A program made the translations under genes and the position numbers. A stretch of 64,000 nucleotides of DNA, from the NCBI RefSeq assembly GCF_001510715.1, contig NZ_LMTJ01000005.1:312201-376200 (forward strand), read 5' to 3'. The notes under the pieces were generated by a model, which saw only the letters and a list, made by a program, of their open reading frames with translations, searched no databases and was not told where the DNA came from. This document shows positions 7,603 through 17,075 of the stretch, piece after piece (the first letter of the stretch is position 1; the number at the start of each line of letters is the position of its first letter). The DNA comes from Bacillus sp. FJAT-29814 (GTDB lineage Bacteria > Bacillota > Bacilli > Bacillales > Cytobacillaceae).

Positions 7603-9348
7603 ATGTGGAGACGAAGAGCGATTGGCTGGCTTATGATTTGCATTATTGGCTTTGCACTGTTGATTGTCCGATTAATTCAAATTCAATTAGTGGAAACAGA
7701 AACGTTTTCAAAGCATAATGTCAATTTGCTTGAGGAAAGTGTTAAACAAAGAACACAAGAGCTTGTGATTGATAACGGGCGGGGAAATTTTCTGGACCGT
7801 AATGGCGAAATGCTTACCCATAAAAAAGTCAGCGTGCTTGTTTTGTTTCCTTTTTTAAAAAAAATGAATTGGGAAGCTGACAAAGTTTCTGAAATTACCG
7901 GGATTCCTGCCTATTCACTCAAATCGGCTGTGGATAGTGCCAAAAAGCCATTTGCCTACGGCGAACCAGATCCACTTGAAATAACCTCTTCGCAAATGCA
8001 AAAAATTAATGCGCTAAAGATTCCTGGGGTGTTTGCGATTGAGAAAAAATTTGAGCGCTCAGATATTCCTGCCGAACAGCTTTTAGGACTTACTGGTGAA
8101 AATCCCAAGCTTTTGAAGGCGCGATACCCTGATAAGGAATTATCGGACAAAACGCTAATCGGAATATCCGGACTTGAAAAAAGCTTCGATGAATTTCTCC
8201 TTCCTGAAGGAAAATCTAAACTAGTCTACCATGTCGATGGCGGCGGTGCCCCGTTATTTGGAATCAATGTAAAATATGTTGACCCTGCTAATCCGTTTTA
8301 TCCCGTCAATATTCGGACAACCATTGATAAAAATATTCAGCAAAAAGCCGAGGAGTTAGTCGAACAACATAAAATAAACAAAGGCGGCCTTGTTCTGCTG
8401 AATATTGAGGACAATAGTGTATTGGCGCTTGTGTCACGGCCGGACATCAATAAGAAAAACCCCTATAATGACGAAGGGGTTACCAACTTAATGTTAAAAC
8501 AGCACATCCTCGGCTCGGTATTTAAAACAGTGGTGGCAGCTGCTGCCATTGAACATAATCTCGACGATCCCAATCGTCTGTTTAATTGCAGCCAGAAAAT
8601 TAACGGCAAGCCCGAGCTCAAATACGATTATGGAATGTTGAATTTTACTGAAAGCTTTGCTAGAAGCTGCAACCGGACGTTTGGGGAACTTGCAAAGGAA
8701 TTGCAAAAGCAAGCCCCGAATCTGTTGGAGGAATTTGCAACCAAACTGTCACTGATCGGTTCTGTCGGCTGGAATGGCGATATCTATCATACCAGCAATT
8801 TCAGACAGCTTGCCGAAGAGGATAAAGGACGTGTTTTTTTATCAGATGAAGCCAGAAAAGATGCCAATTTCGCTGCTATGTCCGGCATTGGACAGCACGA
8901 GGTCCGGGCTACTCCATTAGCCGTTGCTAATATGATGGCGACGATTGCCAGAGGAGGGCAAAAGGAAATGGTCAGGACGGCTACGAAAATCCAATACAAG
9001 AATGGCACGACGATGGTAGAGTTTCCCGAGCAGAGTTTAAAGGGAGACATTATATCGCCCTATACGGCTATGAAGCTGCAAAAGTTGTTAAGGGAAGTCG
9101 TCGTCAATCCAAACGGCACCGGAAAATGGTATAAAGACCTTCCATATGAGGTTGCAGGAAAGTCAGGTACTGCCGAAACAGGAAAATTTAAGGATGGGAA
9201 AAAATTATATAACAAGTGGTTTGCCGGCTACTTTCCGTATCAAAATCCCAAATATGCCTTAGTGGCAGTTAATTTGGATGTATCGGAACAGGAAGGCGGG
9301 GTTCAGTTGTTATTTTCTGACATGGTTAAGCTTCTTTATGAGCAATAA
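7603..9348 (+). CDS. pbpI: Class B penicillin-binding protein PbpI (PBP4b, YrrR)
   Basis: A 581-residue monofunctional transpeptidase that cross-links peptidoglycan outside the membrane. One N-terminal membrane segment (about residues 5-25) is followed by a PBP dimerisation domain and the transpeptidase domain with SVFK (S305-K308, nucleophile), SCN, and KSGT (520-523) motifs in correct order. The ORF runs back to a TTG at 7585, inside the terminator stem, but the ATG at 7603 has GAGGTG at 7590-7595. Its position after greA and its homology indicate B. subtilis YrrR, a sporulation-associated PBP in that species. Confidence 0.92.
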   Translation: MWRRRAIGWLMICIIGFALLIVRLIQIQLVETETFSKHNVNLLEESVKQRTQELVIDNGRGNFLDRNGEMLTHKKVSVLVLFPFLKKMNWEADKVSEITGIPAYSLKSAVDSAKKPFAYGEPDPLEITSSQMQKINALKIPGVFAIEKKFERSDIPAEQLLGLTGENPKLLKARYPDKELSDKTLIGISGLEKSFDEFLLPEGKSKLVYHVDGGGAPLFGINVKYVDPANPFYPVNIRTTIDKNIQQKAEELVEQHKINKGGLVLLNIEDNSVLALVSRPDINKKNPYNDEGVTNLMLKQHILGSVFKTVVAAAAIEHNLDDPNRLFNCSQKINGKPELKYDYGMLNFTESFARSCNRTFGELAKELQKQAPNLLEEFATKLSLIGSVGWNGDIYHTSNFRQLAEEDKGRVFLSDEARKDANFAAMSGIGQHEVRATPLAVANMMATIARGGQKEMVRTATKIQYKNGTTMVEFPEQSLKGDIISPYTAMKLQKLLREVVVNPNGTGKWYKDLPYEVAGKSGTAETGKFKDGKKLYNKWFAGYFPYQNPKYALVAVNLDVSEQEGGVQLLFSDMVKLLYEQ

Positions 9349-9358
9349 TATTGGAGGA

Positions 9359-9396
9359 ACAGTCAAAACTCGTGTTAGGGTTTGACTGTTTTTTTA
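9359..9396 (+). terminator. Intrinsic terminator after pbpI
   Basis: ACAGTCAAA (9359-9367) pairs with TTTGACTGT (9381-9389) and runs into eight T. Confidence 0.93.
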
Positions 9397-9465
9397 TTTA
9401 TTTTGCAGGGGAATTATTTCAGGTGTCGAAATAAATAGTATATTGCGCAAAAAGGTGGAATGAAA

Positions 9466-11451
9466 ATGGCAGCAAGAGGAATAACCCCAGCAGATTTATA
9501 TGAATTAAAATCTGTAGTAAATCCGCAGCTTTCTCCAGATGGAAGTTCTTATGTTTTTGTACAAACTACGATTGACCAGGAGGCGGATGAATATAGGTCA
9601 CATATTTACCATGGAACAATTAACAGCGGCTCGGCGCCAGTCCAGTGGACTTTCGGCAAAGATAAAAATCACTCGCCACGCTGGTCCCCCGATGGAAAGA
9701 AGCTTGCATTCATTTCAAATCGTAGCGGGAAAAACCAAATCTATTTATTATGTGTTAATGGCGGCGAAGCACAGCAGCTGACCACGTTGGCATGTGGCGC
9801 CACTAACCCAGTTTGGTCACCTGATGGCTCAAGGCTAGCTTTTCAGGTCTCCTTAAAAGCAGGGAAAACGATCTTCGACGAGGTAAAGGACAATAAGCAA
9901 GAACATCCAAAGCCCCTGGAAGTGTCTCTCATGCAATATAAATCCGATTCCGAGGGATTTTGGAAAGGTACATACAAGCAAATTGCTGTTGTTGATGTTT
10001 ACACGGGCGAAGTAGAGCAGTTAACAGAAGGCAATTACCACCATTCGCTATACGATTGGTACCCGGATGGAACACAACTCGCTGTTGGAGCCGATTATTC
10101 AGAACTACCGGATTTTTCTTTTAATCATGATGTTTATTTGTTGGAGGTAGAAACAAAAACACTAACGCCGGTAACGAAGGGCACAGGTTCCTTTGGACAG
10201 GCTGTATGGTCACCGGACGGACGCTATCTTGGATTTCTTGGTCATGAACGTAAATTTGAAAACGCCACTCTTGCAAAAATATGGCTTTATCAGACGGAAA
10301 ACCGTGAAATATCCTGCCTGACAGCAAATTGGGATGTACCGGCGGGGAACTATCTGGTCGGGGATTTTCAACAGGGAGCGACCCTACCAGCCCTAGTATG
10401 GGCAACTGACAGCAAGGGATTCTATTTTATTGCCTCAGACAAGGGGAATACGAATATTTACTTTGCCGATGTAAACGGAACTGTTCAAGGGGTCACAACC
10501 GGCGAACACCATGTTTATGGCCTTTCTGTTCATCCTGAATCCAATAGAGCCATTGCTGCAATAAGTACACCTGTTGAAGTCGGTGATTTATATTTGCTTT
10601 CGTTGCCTGATGGGCAAATACTAGAAAAGCTGACGGATGTTAATAAAGGATTTTTAAAAGAGCTTGAGTTTTCACAGCCGGAGGCATTCGAATTTGAGGG
10701 AGCCGATGGCTGGGATATCCATGGCTGGCTGATGAAGCCTATTGGATTTAAAGAAGGCCAGAAATCTCCGTTAATTCTTGAGATTCACGGCGGTCCCCAT
10801 ATGATGTACGGCAATACCTTTATGAATGAGTTTCAAATATTAGCGGCACAAGGGTATGCAGTTCTATATATCAATCCAAGAGGAAGTCATGGATATGGTC
10901 AAAAATTTGTCGATGCCGTCCGAGGGGACTATGGGGGTAACGATTATCGAGATTTAATGCTAGGACTTGATTATATTCTGACTAACTATGATTTCATTGA
11001 CGAGAATCGCCTCGGTGTGACAGGTGGAAGCTACGGCGGGTTTATGACTAATTGGATTGTCGGCCAGACCAATCGCTTTAAGGCGGCTGTCACCCAACGG
11101 TCCATCTCTAACTGGATTAGCTTTTACGGGGTCAGTGATATCGGCTATTATTTTACAGAATGGCAGATCAAATCAGACCTTACTGACATTGGAACACTTT
11201 GGCAGCATTCACCATTGGCTTATGTTAAAAACGTAGAAACGCCGCTATTAATTCTCCATAGTGAAAAGGACTACCGGTGTCCGATTGAACAGGGGGAACA
11301 ATGGTTTATTGCTTTAAAAAGGTTGGGCAAGGAAACGAAGTTTGTCCGGTTCCCTGACGAAAACCACGAGCTGTCCCGGAGCGGAAGACCCTCACTGCGG
11401 ATCAATCGCCTCGATTATATTGCTGGCTGGTTTAATGAATATATTGACTGA
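9466..11451 (+). CDS. S9 family peptidase (acylaminoacyl/prolyl oligopeptidase type, YuxL-like)
   Basis: A 661-residue serine peptidase. The N-terminal two thirds form a TolB/WD40-like beta-propeller (repeated WSPDGKKLAF-type blades, e.g. around residues 75-85 and 110-120), and the C-terminal alpha/beta hydrolase domain has S522 in GGSYGG, D602 in SEKDYRC and H634 in DENHELS, the full triad. No signal peptide is seen, so it should be cytosolic and act on short peptides. An ATG at 9460 touches the AAAGGTGG site; ATG 9466 is better spaced. It lies alone between two terminators and is inserted between pbpI and yrrS compared with B. subtilis. Confidence 0.9.
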   Translation: MAARGITPADLYELKSVVNPQLSPDGSSYVFVQTTIDQEADEYRSHIYHGTINSGSAPVQWTFGKDKNHSPRWSPDGKKLAFISNRSGKNQIYLLCVNGGEAQQLTTLACGATNPVWSPDGSRLAFQVSLKAGKTIFDEVKDNKQEHPKPLEVSLMQYKSDSEGFWKGTYKQIAVVDVYTGEVEQLTEGNYHHSLYDWYPDGTQLAVGADYSELPDFSFNHDVYLLEVETKTLTPVTKGTGSFGQAVWSPDGRYLGFLGHERKFENATLAKIWLYQTENREISCLTANWDVPAGNYLVGDFQQGATLPALVWATDSKGFYFIASDKGNTNIYFADVNGTVQGVTTGEHHVYGLSVHPESNRAIAAISTPVEVGDLYLLSLPDGQILEKLTDVNKGFLKELEFSQPEAFEFEGADGWDIHGWLMKPIGFKEGQKSPLILEIHGGPHMMYGNTFMNEFQILAAQGYAVLYINPRGSHGYGQKFVDAVRGDYGGNDYRDLMLGLDYILTNYDFIDENRLGVTGGSYGGFMTNWIVGQTNRFKAAVTQRSISNWISFYGVSDIGYYFTEWQIKSDLTDIGTLWQHSPLAYVKNVETPLLILHSEKDYRCPIEQGEQWFIALKRLGKETKFVRFPDENHELSRSGRPSLRINRLDYIAGWFNEYID

Positions 11452-11457
11452 TTTTTC

Positions 11458-11493
11458 AAAAGCCGCAATGCGAATAACAGCATGCGGCTTTTT
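11458..11493 (+). terminator. Intrinsic terminator after the S9 peptidase gene
   Basis: AAGCCGCA pairs with TGCGGCTT (ends at 11490) with one bulged base and a TGC/GCA extension, followed by five T. Confidence 0.88.
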
Positions 11494-11574
11494 GCACAAA
11501 AACAAAATTCCTTCAAGTTATCTGCAAATCATGTTAAAATATTCACAGCCTATTGTTTAGGAGGAGTGGTTGGT

Positions 11575-12276
11575 TTGCCTAATGAATTTAATCGAAATTC
11601 GCGGTCTGATTACCGCGCAAAACGTAAAAAAACAAATCTTGTCTTAAATAGTTTAATCATTCTTGTCCTGGCTTTAATTATCATTGTGGCCTATAACATA
11701 TTTGTGGGCGGGGATGATGAGAAAGCCTCTACAACGGCGACAACGCCAAAACAAACAGAAAAGAATAATGCGGGAAAAGAGAGTAAGCCTAAAGAAGAGG
11801 CTTCTAAAAAAGAAGCGGAAAAGACAAAAGAAACAGACGCCAATAAGGATGAATCGAAGGATAAGGCAGTTGAAGAGGAAGAACAGAGCGACGAGGCTTC
11901 AACTACTGAAAAAGCCGATGATTCCCAGGCGGTTGTCTCAGACGGCGGGAGTTCGTCCAATGTGTTAAAAACGATTGTCAATCCGGCGTGGGAGCCTGTG
12001 GGTACTTCACAAACAGGCCAGCATACGCCAGTTTATGATAAGACAGCCGTTGATTGGCAGGAAATGCTGAACGCGATTACCTATGCAACCGGATTGGACC
12101 CAAGCAACATGACTGTTTACTGGCTTGGCCGCGATAAATCCGCAGCCAATGCTTCCGTTGGCACAGTTGCTTCAAAAGACAAACAGCAGAAATACAATGT
12201 TTATATTAAATGGGTTGATGGCAAAGGCTGGCTGCCGACAAAAGTGGAAGAAATCGCGGAAATTGTAAAGCCATAA
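11575..12276 (+). CDS. yrrS: DUF1510 family membrane-anchored protein YrrS
   Basis: A 233-residue protein with a basic N terminus, one membrane segment (about residues 24-42), a long low-complexity stretch rich in Lys, Glu, Ala and Thr (about 45-125), and a globular C-terminal DUF1510 domain (WEPVGTSQTG, MTVYWLGRDKSAANASVGTV and following). B. subtilis YrrS lies next to the PBP gene yrrR and is linked to sporulation there; biochemical function is unknown. The open frame extends upstream, but GGAGGAG at 11560-11566 places the start at TTG 11575. Confidence 0.88.
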   Translation: MPNEFNRNSRSDYRAKRKKTNLVLNSLIILVLALIIIVAYNIFVGGDDEKASTTATTPKQTEKNNAGKESKPKEEASKKEAEKTKETDANKDESKDKAVEEEEQSDEASTTEKADDSQAVVSDGGSSSNVLKTIVNPAWEPVGTSQTGQHTPVYDKTAVDWQEMLNAITYATGLDPSNMTVYWLGRDKSAANASVGTVASKDKQQKYNVYIKWVDGKGWLPTKVEEIAEIVKP

Positions 12277-12296
12277 AAAATGTGGGCAAAAAAATG

Positions 12297-12332
12297 GGAT
12301 GGGCCTGACTTGGCCCCATCCTATTTTTTTTT
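12297..12332. terminator. Bidirectional terminator between yrrS and yrzA
   Basis: GGATGGGCC (12297-12305) pairs with GGCCCCATCC (12312-12321), followed by nine T on the plus strand. The yrzA stop codon (minus strand) lies at the edge of the stem. Confidence 0.85.
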
Positions 12333-12524
12333 GAAATGAACGACAGCCGTGAAATAGGTTTGGCCATTTTCATTTACATGCATCTGATGCGAAACAGAAT
12401 GTACCCCGAGCAAGATTGCCCGGTTCTCTTCAATTTGTGATTCAATTTTCTTCTGTAAAGTTTTCAAATCGCCTGCTTCAAAGAATTCTATTTTGTCCTC
12501 TATTAACTCAAATTGAAAATTCAT
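12321..12524 (-). CDS. yrzA: YrzA family small protein (DUF2536)
   Basis: A 67-residue protein starting MNFQFELIEDKIEFFEAGDL and ending in a VVHFKKK tail. It matches my recollection of B. subtilis YrzA, found in the same neighbourhood (yrrS-yrzA-mtnN), and of the DUF2536 family; no function is known to me. The start has a strong AAGGGGGA site at normal spacing on the minus strand. The gene is convergent with yrrS and shares its terminator. The 253 bases upstream, to mtnN, show no clear riboswitch or operator. Confidence 0.8.
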   Translation of the reverse strand: MNFQFELIEDKIEFFEAGDLKTLQKKIESQIEENRAILLGVHSVSHQMHVNENGQTYFTAVVHFKKK

Positions 12525-12777
12525 TTTTAAAGTCCCCCTTCACTTCATTCTAAATATATTTTTTTCGTACGGCAACGATTAGCTAAGGAAAGACTAGGGG
12601 CATTTACCGTTAATATTCCATAGTATACTTGTAGGAAATTGAGAAAGTTTTTGGCAACCCTTCAGCAAAACATGTAAAATGGTGTTTGCGGATACGTTGT
12701 AGTAATCTGAGGAAAATTAACATCAGATAATCGTTAAAGCAAAAAATAATGCAGGAAACACAATAGGAGAGAAAAAA

Positions 12778-13479
12778 ATGAAAATCGCGATTATTGGAGC
12801 AATGGAAGAAGAAGTGACTTTACTAAGAGAAAATATTCAAGCCCAAACACAGGAGGAAGTGGCAGGCTGCGAATTTACATTTGGCAAAATGCACGACATG
12901 GACGTAATTTTGCTTCGATCAGGAATCGGCAAGGTCAATGCGGCAATGTCCACCACCATCCTGCTTGAAAAATATAAGCCAGATTGCATTATTAACACAG
13001 GTTCGGCAGGCGGATTAAATCCTGACTTGAATGTAGGGGATGCCGTCATATCGACCGAAGTGCGCCATCATGATGTTGATGTAACCGCGTTTGATTATGA
13101 ATATGGCCAAGTGCCGCAGCTGCCAGCCGCATTTCTTGCAGATGAAAAATTAATGGCTATTGCTGAATCGGCGGCAAATGAGATTGAAAACTTTCAAATT
13201 GTCAGAGGCTTAATTGCTACAGGTGACTCGTTTATGGAAGACGCAGAACGGGTTGAGTTTATCCGCCGTAAATTTAATAATCTACAGGCAGTGGAAATGG
13301 AAGCGGCTGCAATTGCCCAGGTTGCTTTCCGGTTTGGCGTTCCATTTGTGATCATTCGTTCGCTGTCTGATATTGCCGGAAAAGAATCGGAAATATCATT
13401 TGATCAGTATATTGATAAAGCCGCGACCAATTCGGCAACGCTTGTTATGAAGATGGTGGAGGCTTTAAAAAACTCCTAG
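12778..13479 (+). CDS. mtnN: 5'-methylthioadenosine/S-adenosylhomocysteine nucleosidase
   Basis: A 233-residue PNP-fold enzyme that hydrolyses S-adenosylhomocysteine and methylthioadenosine to adenine and S-ribosylhomocysteine or methylthioribose. The catalytic acid E12 (MEEEV) and the catalytic aspartate in SLSDIAG are present. It heads an operon with mccA (10 bases later) and mccB, so its product, after LuxS, can feed homocysteine into cysteine synthesis. In B. subtilis a methyltransferase gene, yrrT, precedes mtnN; it is absent here and the 253 bases upstream show no S-box motif. Confidence 0.95.
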   Translation: MKIAIIGAMEEEVTLLRENIQAQTQEEVAGCEFTFGKMHDMDVILLRSGIGKVNAAMSTTILLEKYKPDCIINTGSAGGLNPDLNVGDAVISTEVRHHDVDVTAFDYEYGQVPQLPAAFLADEKLMAIAESAANEIENFQIVRGLIATGDSFMEDAERVEFIRRKFNNLQAVEMEAAAIAQVAFRFGVPFVIIRSLSDIAGKESEISFDQYIDKAATNSATLVMKMVEALKNS

Positions 13480-13489
13480 GAGTGGAATA

Positions 13490-15548
<2,059 letters not shown>

Positions 15549-15557
15549 GGGTACAAA

Positions 15558-15602
15558 GGGTGTCAGGCACCATGTGAAAATTTCACATGGTGCCTGACAC
15601 CC
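15558..15602. repeat. Perfect 22-bp inverted repeat after mccB
   Basis: Two 22-base arms are perfect reverse complements around a single central base (15580). The arm begins GGGTGTCAGGCACCATGTG. As a transcript it would fold into one long hairpin with a minimal loop, but no T-run follows directly. The GTGTCAGGCACC/GGTGCCTGACAC motif is one I recall as recurring in intergenic regions of Bacillaceae. A separate terminator follows. Confidence 0.85.
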
Positions 15603-15613
15603 ATTTCCTTTTT

Positions 15614-15647
15614 AAAGGTCCCCGAACTAGGTTTGGGATCTTTTTTT
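15614..15647 (+). terminator. Intrinsic terminator of the mtnN-mccA-mccB operon
   Basis: AAAGGTCCC (15614-15623) pairs with GGGATCTTT (15635-15643, one G-U pair) followed by a run of T. Confidence 0.8.
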
Positions 15648-15696
15648 GTCCTAAAAAGGGCATTTTAATTAATTTCATAAAAAGTTCACAAAATGG

Positions 15697-15725
15697 TTTA
15701 CAAACTACATAGATGTGGATATAAT
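15697..15725 (+). promoter_or_regulatory. Strong sigma-A promoter of the small-ORF island
   Basis: TTTACA (15697-15702) and the consensus TATAAT (15720-15725) are separated by exactly 17 bases. Start of transcription is expected near 15732, about 35 bases before the 37-codon ORF. Confidence 0.85.
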
Positions 15726-15766
15726 TACCGTAGTAAGTAAATTATTCCAAAAGGAGGTCGATGAGA

Positions 15767-15880
15767 ATGTTATTGTTCAATGGAATTGTATGTGTTAACA
15801 ATGTTGCTTGGTCTTCGGGTGTTGGTACAACTGAATATTTTTATAATGCTCATTCGACCGGATTGGAATGGATGTCTTAA
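15767..15880 (+). CDS. Unrecognised 37-residue peptide
   Basis: The ORF begins at ATG 15767, eight bases after a near-perfect AAGGAGGT site, behind a consensus promoter, and is closed by two terminators, so it is set up as its own expressed unit. The peptide starts MLLFNGIVCVNNVAWSSG and ends GLEWMS; it has one cysteine and no obvious membrane helix. I do not recognise the family. It might be a small protein, a signal or bacteriocin precursor, or the reading frame of a regulatory leader. An ATG at 15761 in frame is too close to the binding site. Confidence 0.6.
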   Translation: MLLFNGIVCVNNVAWSSGVGTTEYFYNAHSTGLEWMS

Positions 15881-15902
15881 CTTTTTATTTCCGTATATAT
15901 CC

Positions 15903-15937
15903 AAGCCGCAGGGAGAATGACGCCTTGTGGCTTTTTT
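15903..15937 (+). terminator. First of two tandem terminators after the 37-codon ORF
   Basis: AAGCCGCAGGG (15903-15913) pairs with CCTTGTGGCTT (15923-15933, two G-U pairs) and runs into T's. Confidence 0.82.
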
Positions 15938-15963
15938 GTGCCTAAAAACAGGCAAATAAGGCT

Positions 15964-15996
15964 AGGCCGCAAGGGGTGACTTCTTGCGGCCTTTTT
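15964..15996 (+). terminator. Second of two tandem terminators
   Basis: GGCCGCAAG (15965-15973) pairs with CTTGCGGCC (15983-15991) followed by five T. It resembles the preceding terminator, including the trailing TTTTTGTGCC, and may have arisen by duplication. Confidence 0.88.
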
Positions 15997-16091
15997 GTGC
16001 CCTTTTTACTAGCCAAATGGATATGTTCGGCATAAGGTAATGAGGCTGCTTTAAAATTTGTAAGGGGACTTCATTAAAGGAGGTGACAATT

Positions 16092-16232
16092 ATGACCCTA
16101 AATATATTGTTCTTATCAATTACAATTAAAAAACGACCTGTAGACCGCGAAGCCGTGGCGCGAGAGGAAATGGTGGAACAACTGTATCAGGAAACAAAAG
16201 ACAGGCAAATTTCAGTGCATCATTTGATGTAA
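16092..16232 (+). CDS. YrzI family small protein, copy 1
   Basis: A 46-residue protein beginning MTLNILFLSITIKKR and ending KDRQISVHHLM, matching the YrzI family of Bacillus small proteins (described as probable sporulation proteins). A short hydrophobic N-terminal stretch (residues 3-12) is followed by a charged, probably helical part. AAGGAGGTGA lies just upstream. It is the first of three tandem paralogues of identical length, which differ at many positions but share the MTLNI start and the KDRQI motif at residues 36-40. Confidence 0.85.
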   Translation: MTLNILFLSITIKKRPVDREAVAREEMVEQLYQETKDRQISVHHLM

Positions 16233-16262
16233 ATAATATACAAACCAAAAGGAGTTAATACA

Positions 16263-16403
16263 ATGACACTAAATATTTTCTTTTTTACATTAACCATTAA
16301 TAAACGCAAGGTAGATCTGAATAAAGAGTCCCGCAATGAATTGGCGCAAAAGCTTTACGAACAAAGCAAGGATCGGCAAATTGCCATGCATCGTCTTATG
16401 TAA
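16263..16403 (+). CDS. YrzI family small protein, copy 2
   Basis: A 46-residue paralogue of the preceding ORF, beginning MTLNIFFFTLTINKRK, with LYEQSKDRQI at 31-40 and ending MHRLM. It starts 30 bases after copy 1 behind AAAAGGAG. The three copies are equal in length and similarly spaced, and their shared ends (MTLNI, KDRQI, M-R-[LI]-M in copies 2 and 3) suggest selection on the protein. Function is unknown. Confidence 0.85.
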   Translation: MTLNIFFFTLTINKRKVDLNKESRNELAQKLYEQSKDRQIAMHRLM

Positions 16404-16441
16404 AACAAATCTATGGGGTTTTTCCAAAGGAAGTGAATAAC

Positions 16442-16582
16442 ATGACCCTCAATATATTTTTCTTAACAATTACAATTACAAAACGTAAAGTAAGCGCTGA
16501 TGAAGCGATTCAACAAGAAATGGTTAATAAACTTTACGAGCAAAATAAAGATCGCCAAATTTCCATGTACCGAATTATGTAA
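16442..16582 (+). CDS. YrzI family small protein, copy 3
   Basis: A 46-residue paralogue beginning MTLNIFFLTITITKRK, with LYEQNKDRQI at 31-40 and ending MYRIM. It starts 38 bases after copy 2 behind AAAGGAAGTG. This copy looks closest to the family consensus as I remember it. All three may be transcribed together, since no terminator is seen between them, though no clear promoter was found in 15997-16090 either. Confidence 0.85.
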   Translation: MTLNIFFLTITITKRKVSADEAIQQEMVNKLYEQNKDRQISMYRIM

Positions 16583-16656
16583 GTTATCGCCATTTGGCAG
16601 ATAAGCACGTTAGCTGGATACGTGTAAAAACTAATGAAAGAAAGGTGGTAATTAAA

Positions 16657-16719
16657 ATGATTAATTTTCTAAATAAAGGACGAGGTGCAGATTTGTGGGA
16701 TTCGAAAGATACCACTTAG
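16657..16719 (+). CDS. Unrecognised 20-residue ORF
   Basis: ATG 16657 lies eight bases after AAAGGTGG. The peptide starts MINFLNKGRGADLWDSK and ends DTT. It is too short for family recognition. It is supported only by the ribosome binding site and its place within an island of other tiny ORFs with good binding sites. Confidence 0.4.
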   Translation: MINFLNKGRGADLWDSKDTT

Positions 16720-16752
16720 TCCATGAAAATCGAGGATGGGAGGTAATCAAAA

Positions 16753-16815
16753 ATGCCATTGCATGTTTTACTGTTATCATTGATTTTTAAAACCAAGAAA
16801 AAAGACTTAAAATAA
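16753..16815 (+). CDS. 20-residue YrzI-like shortened ORF
   Basis: ATG 16753 follows GGGAGG at good spacing. The peptide starts MPLHVLLLSLIFKTKKK and ends DLK. It lines up with the N terminus of the three YrzI copies upstream (M-x-L-x-[IV]-x-x-L-[ST]-[IL]-x-x-K-x-[KR]-[KP]) and then stops, so it may be a fourth, truncated copy or an independent small hydrophobic peptide. Confidence 0.5.
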   Translation: MPLHVLLLSLIFKTKKKDLK

Positions 16816-16945
16816 TATCATAAATCTCTTAGTAAGCTAAGAATATCAAAATGTTGTTAACACAATGTTCACATTTCCTTCAGATTGATACTGTGAAAAT
16901 ATGATAAATTGAAATTAAGGTGATCAATCTAAGGGGTGGAGTAAG

Positions 16946-17029
16946 ATGATGTTTATGGTTGCTATGGCTTTCGTCATTACTGGGGCGATTGGCTGCGTTA
17001 TCTTGGCAGAATTAAGTGTAGAAGTGTAA
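16946..17029 (+). CDS. 27-residue single-membrane-segment peptide
   Basis: ATG 16946 follows AAGGGGTGG. The peptide, starting MMFMVAMAFVITGAIGC, is almost entirely one hydrophobic segment (residues 3-21) with a short acidic tail. It ends seven bases before a strong terminator. I do not recognise it. Such peptides can be membrane-complex subunits or type I toxins; there is no evidence here to choose. Confidence 0.5.
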   Translation: MMFMVAMAFVITGAIGCVILAELSVEV

Positions 17030-17035
17030 TAAAGA

Positions 17036-17067
17036 AGCATCGGTCAAATGCGACCGATGCTCTTTTT
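17036..17067. terminator. Bidirectional terminator between the small-ORF island and pepF
   Basis: AGCATCGGTC (17036-17045) pairs perfectly with GACCGATGCT (17052-17061), followed by CTTTTT. It lies nine bases from the stop of the converging peptidase gene. Confidence 0.92.
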
Positions 17068-17075
17068 ATCCTCTC

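Noticed and set aside
7597..7605. Longer pbpI starting at TTG 7585
   Set aside because: The TTG lies in the terminator stem and has no upstream binding site; ATG 7603 with GAGGTG at 7590-7595 is better.
11684..11968. 94-codon ORF rich in Arg/Lys within yrrS
   Set aside because: It is the +1 frame of the low-complexity Lys/Glu region of yrrS; composition explains the open frame.
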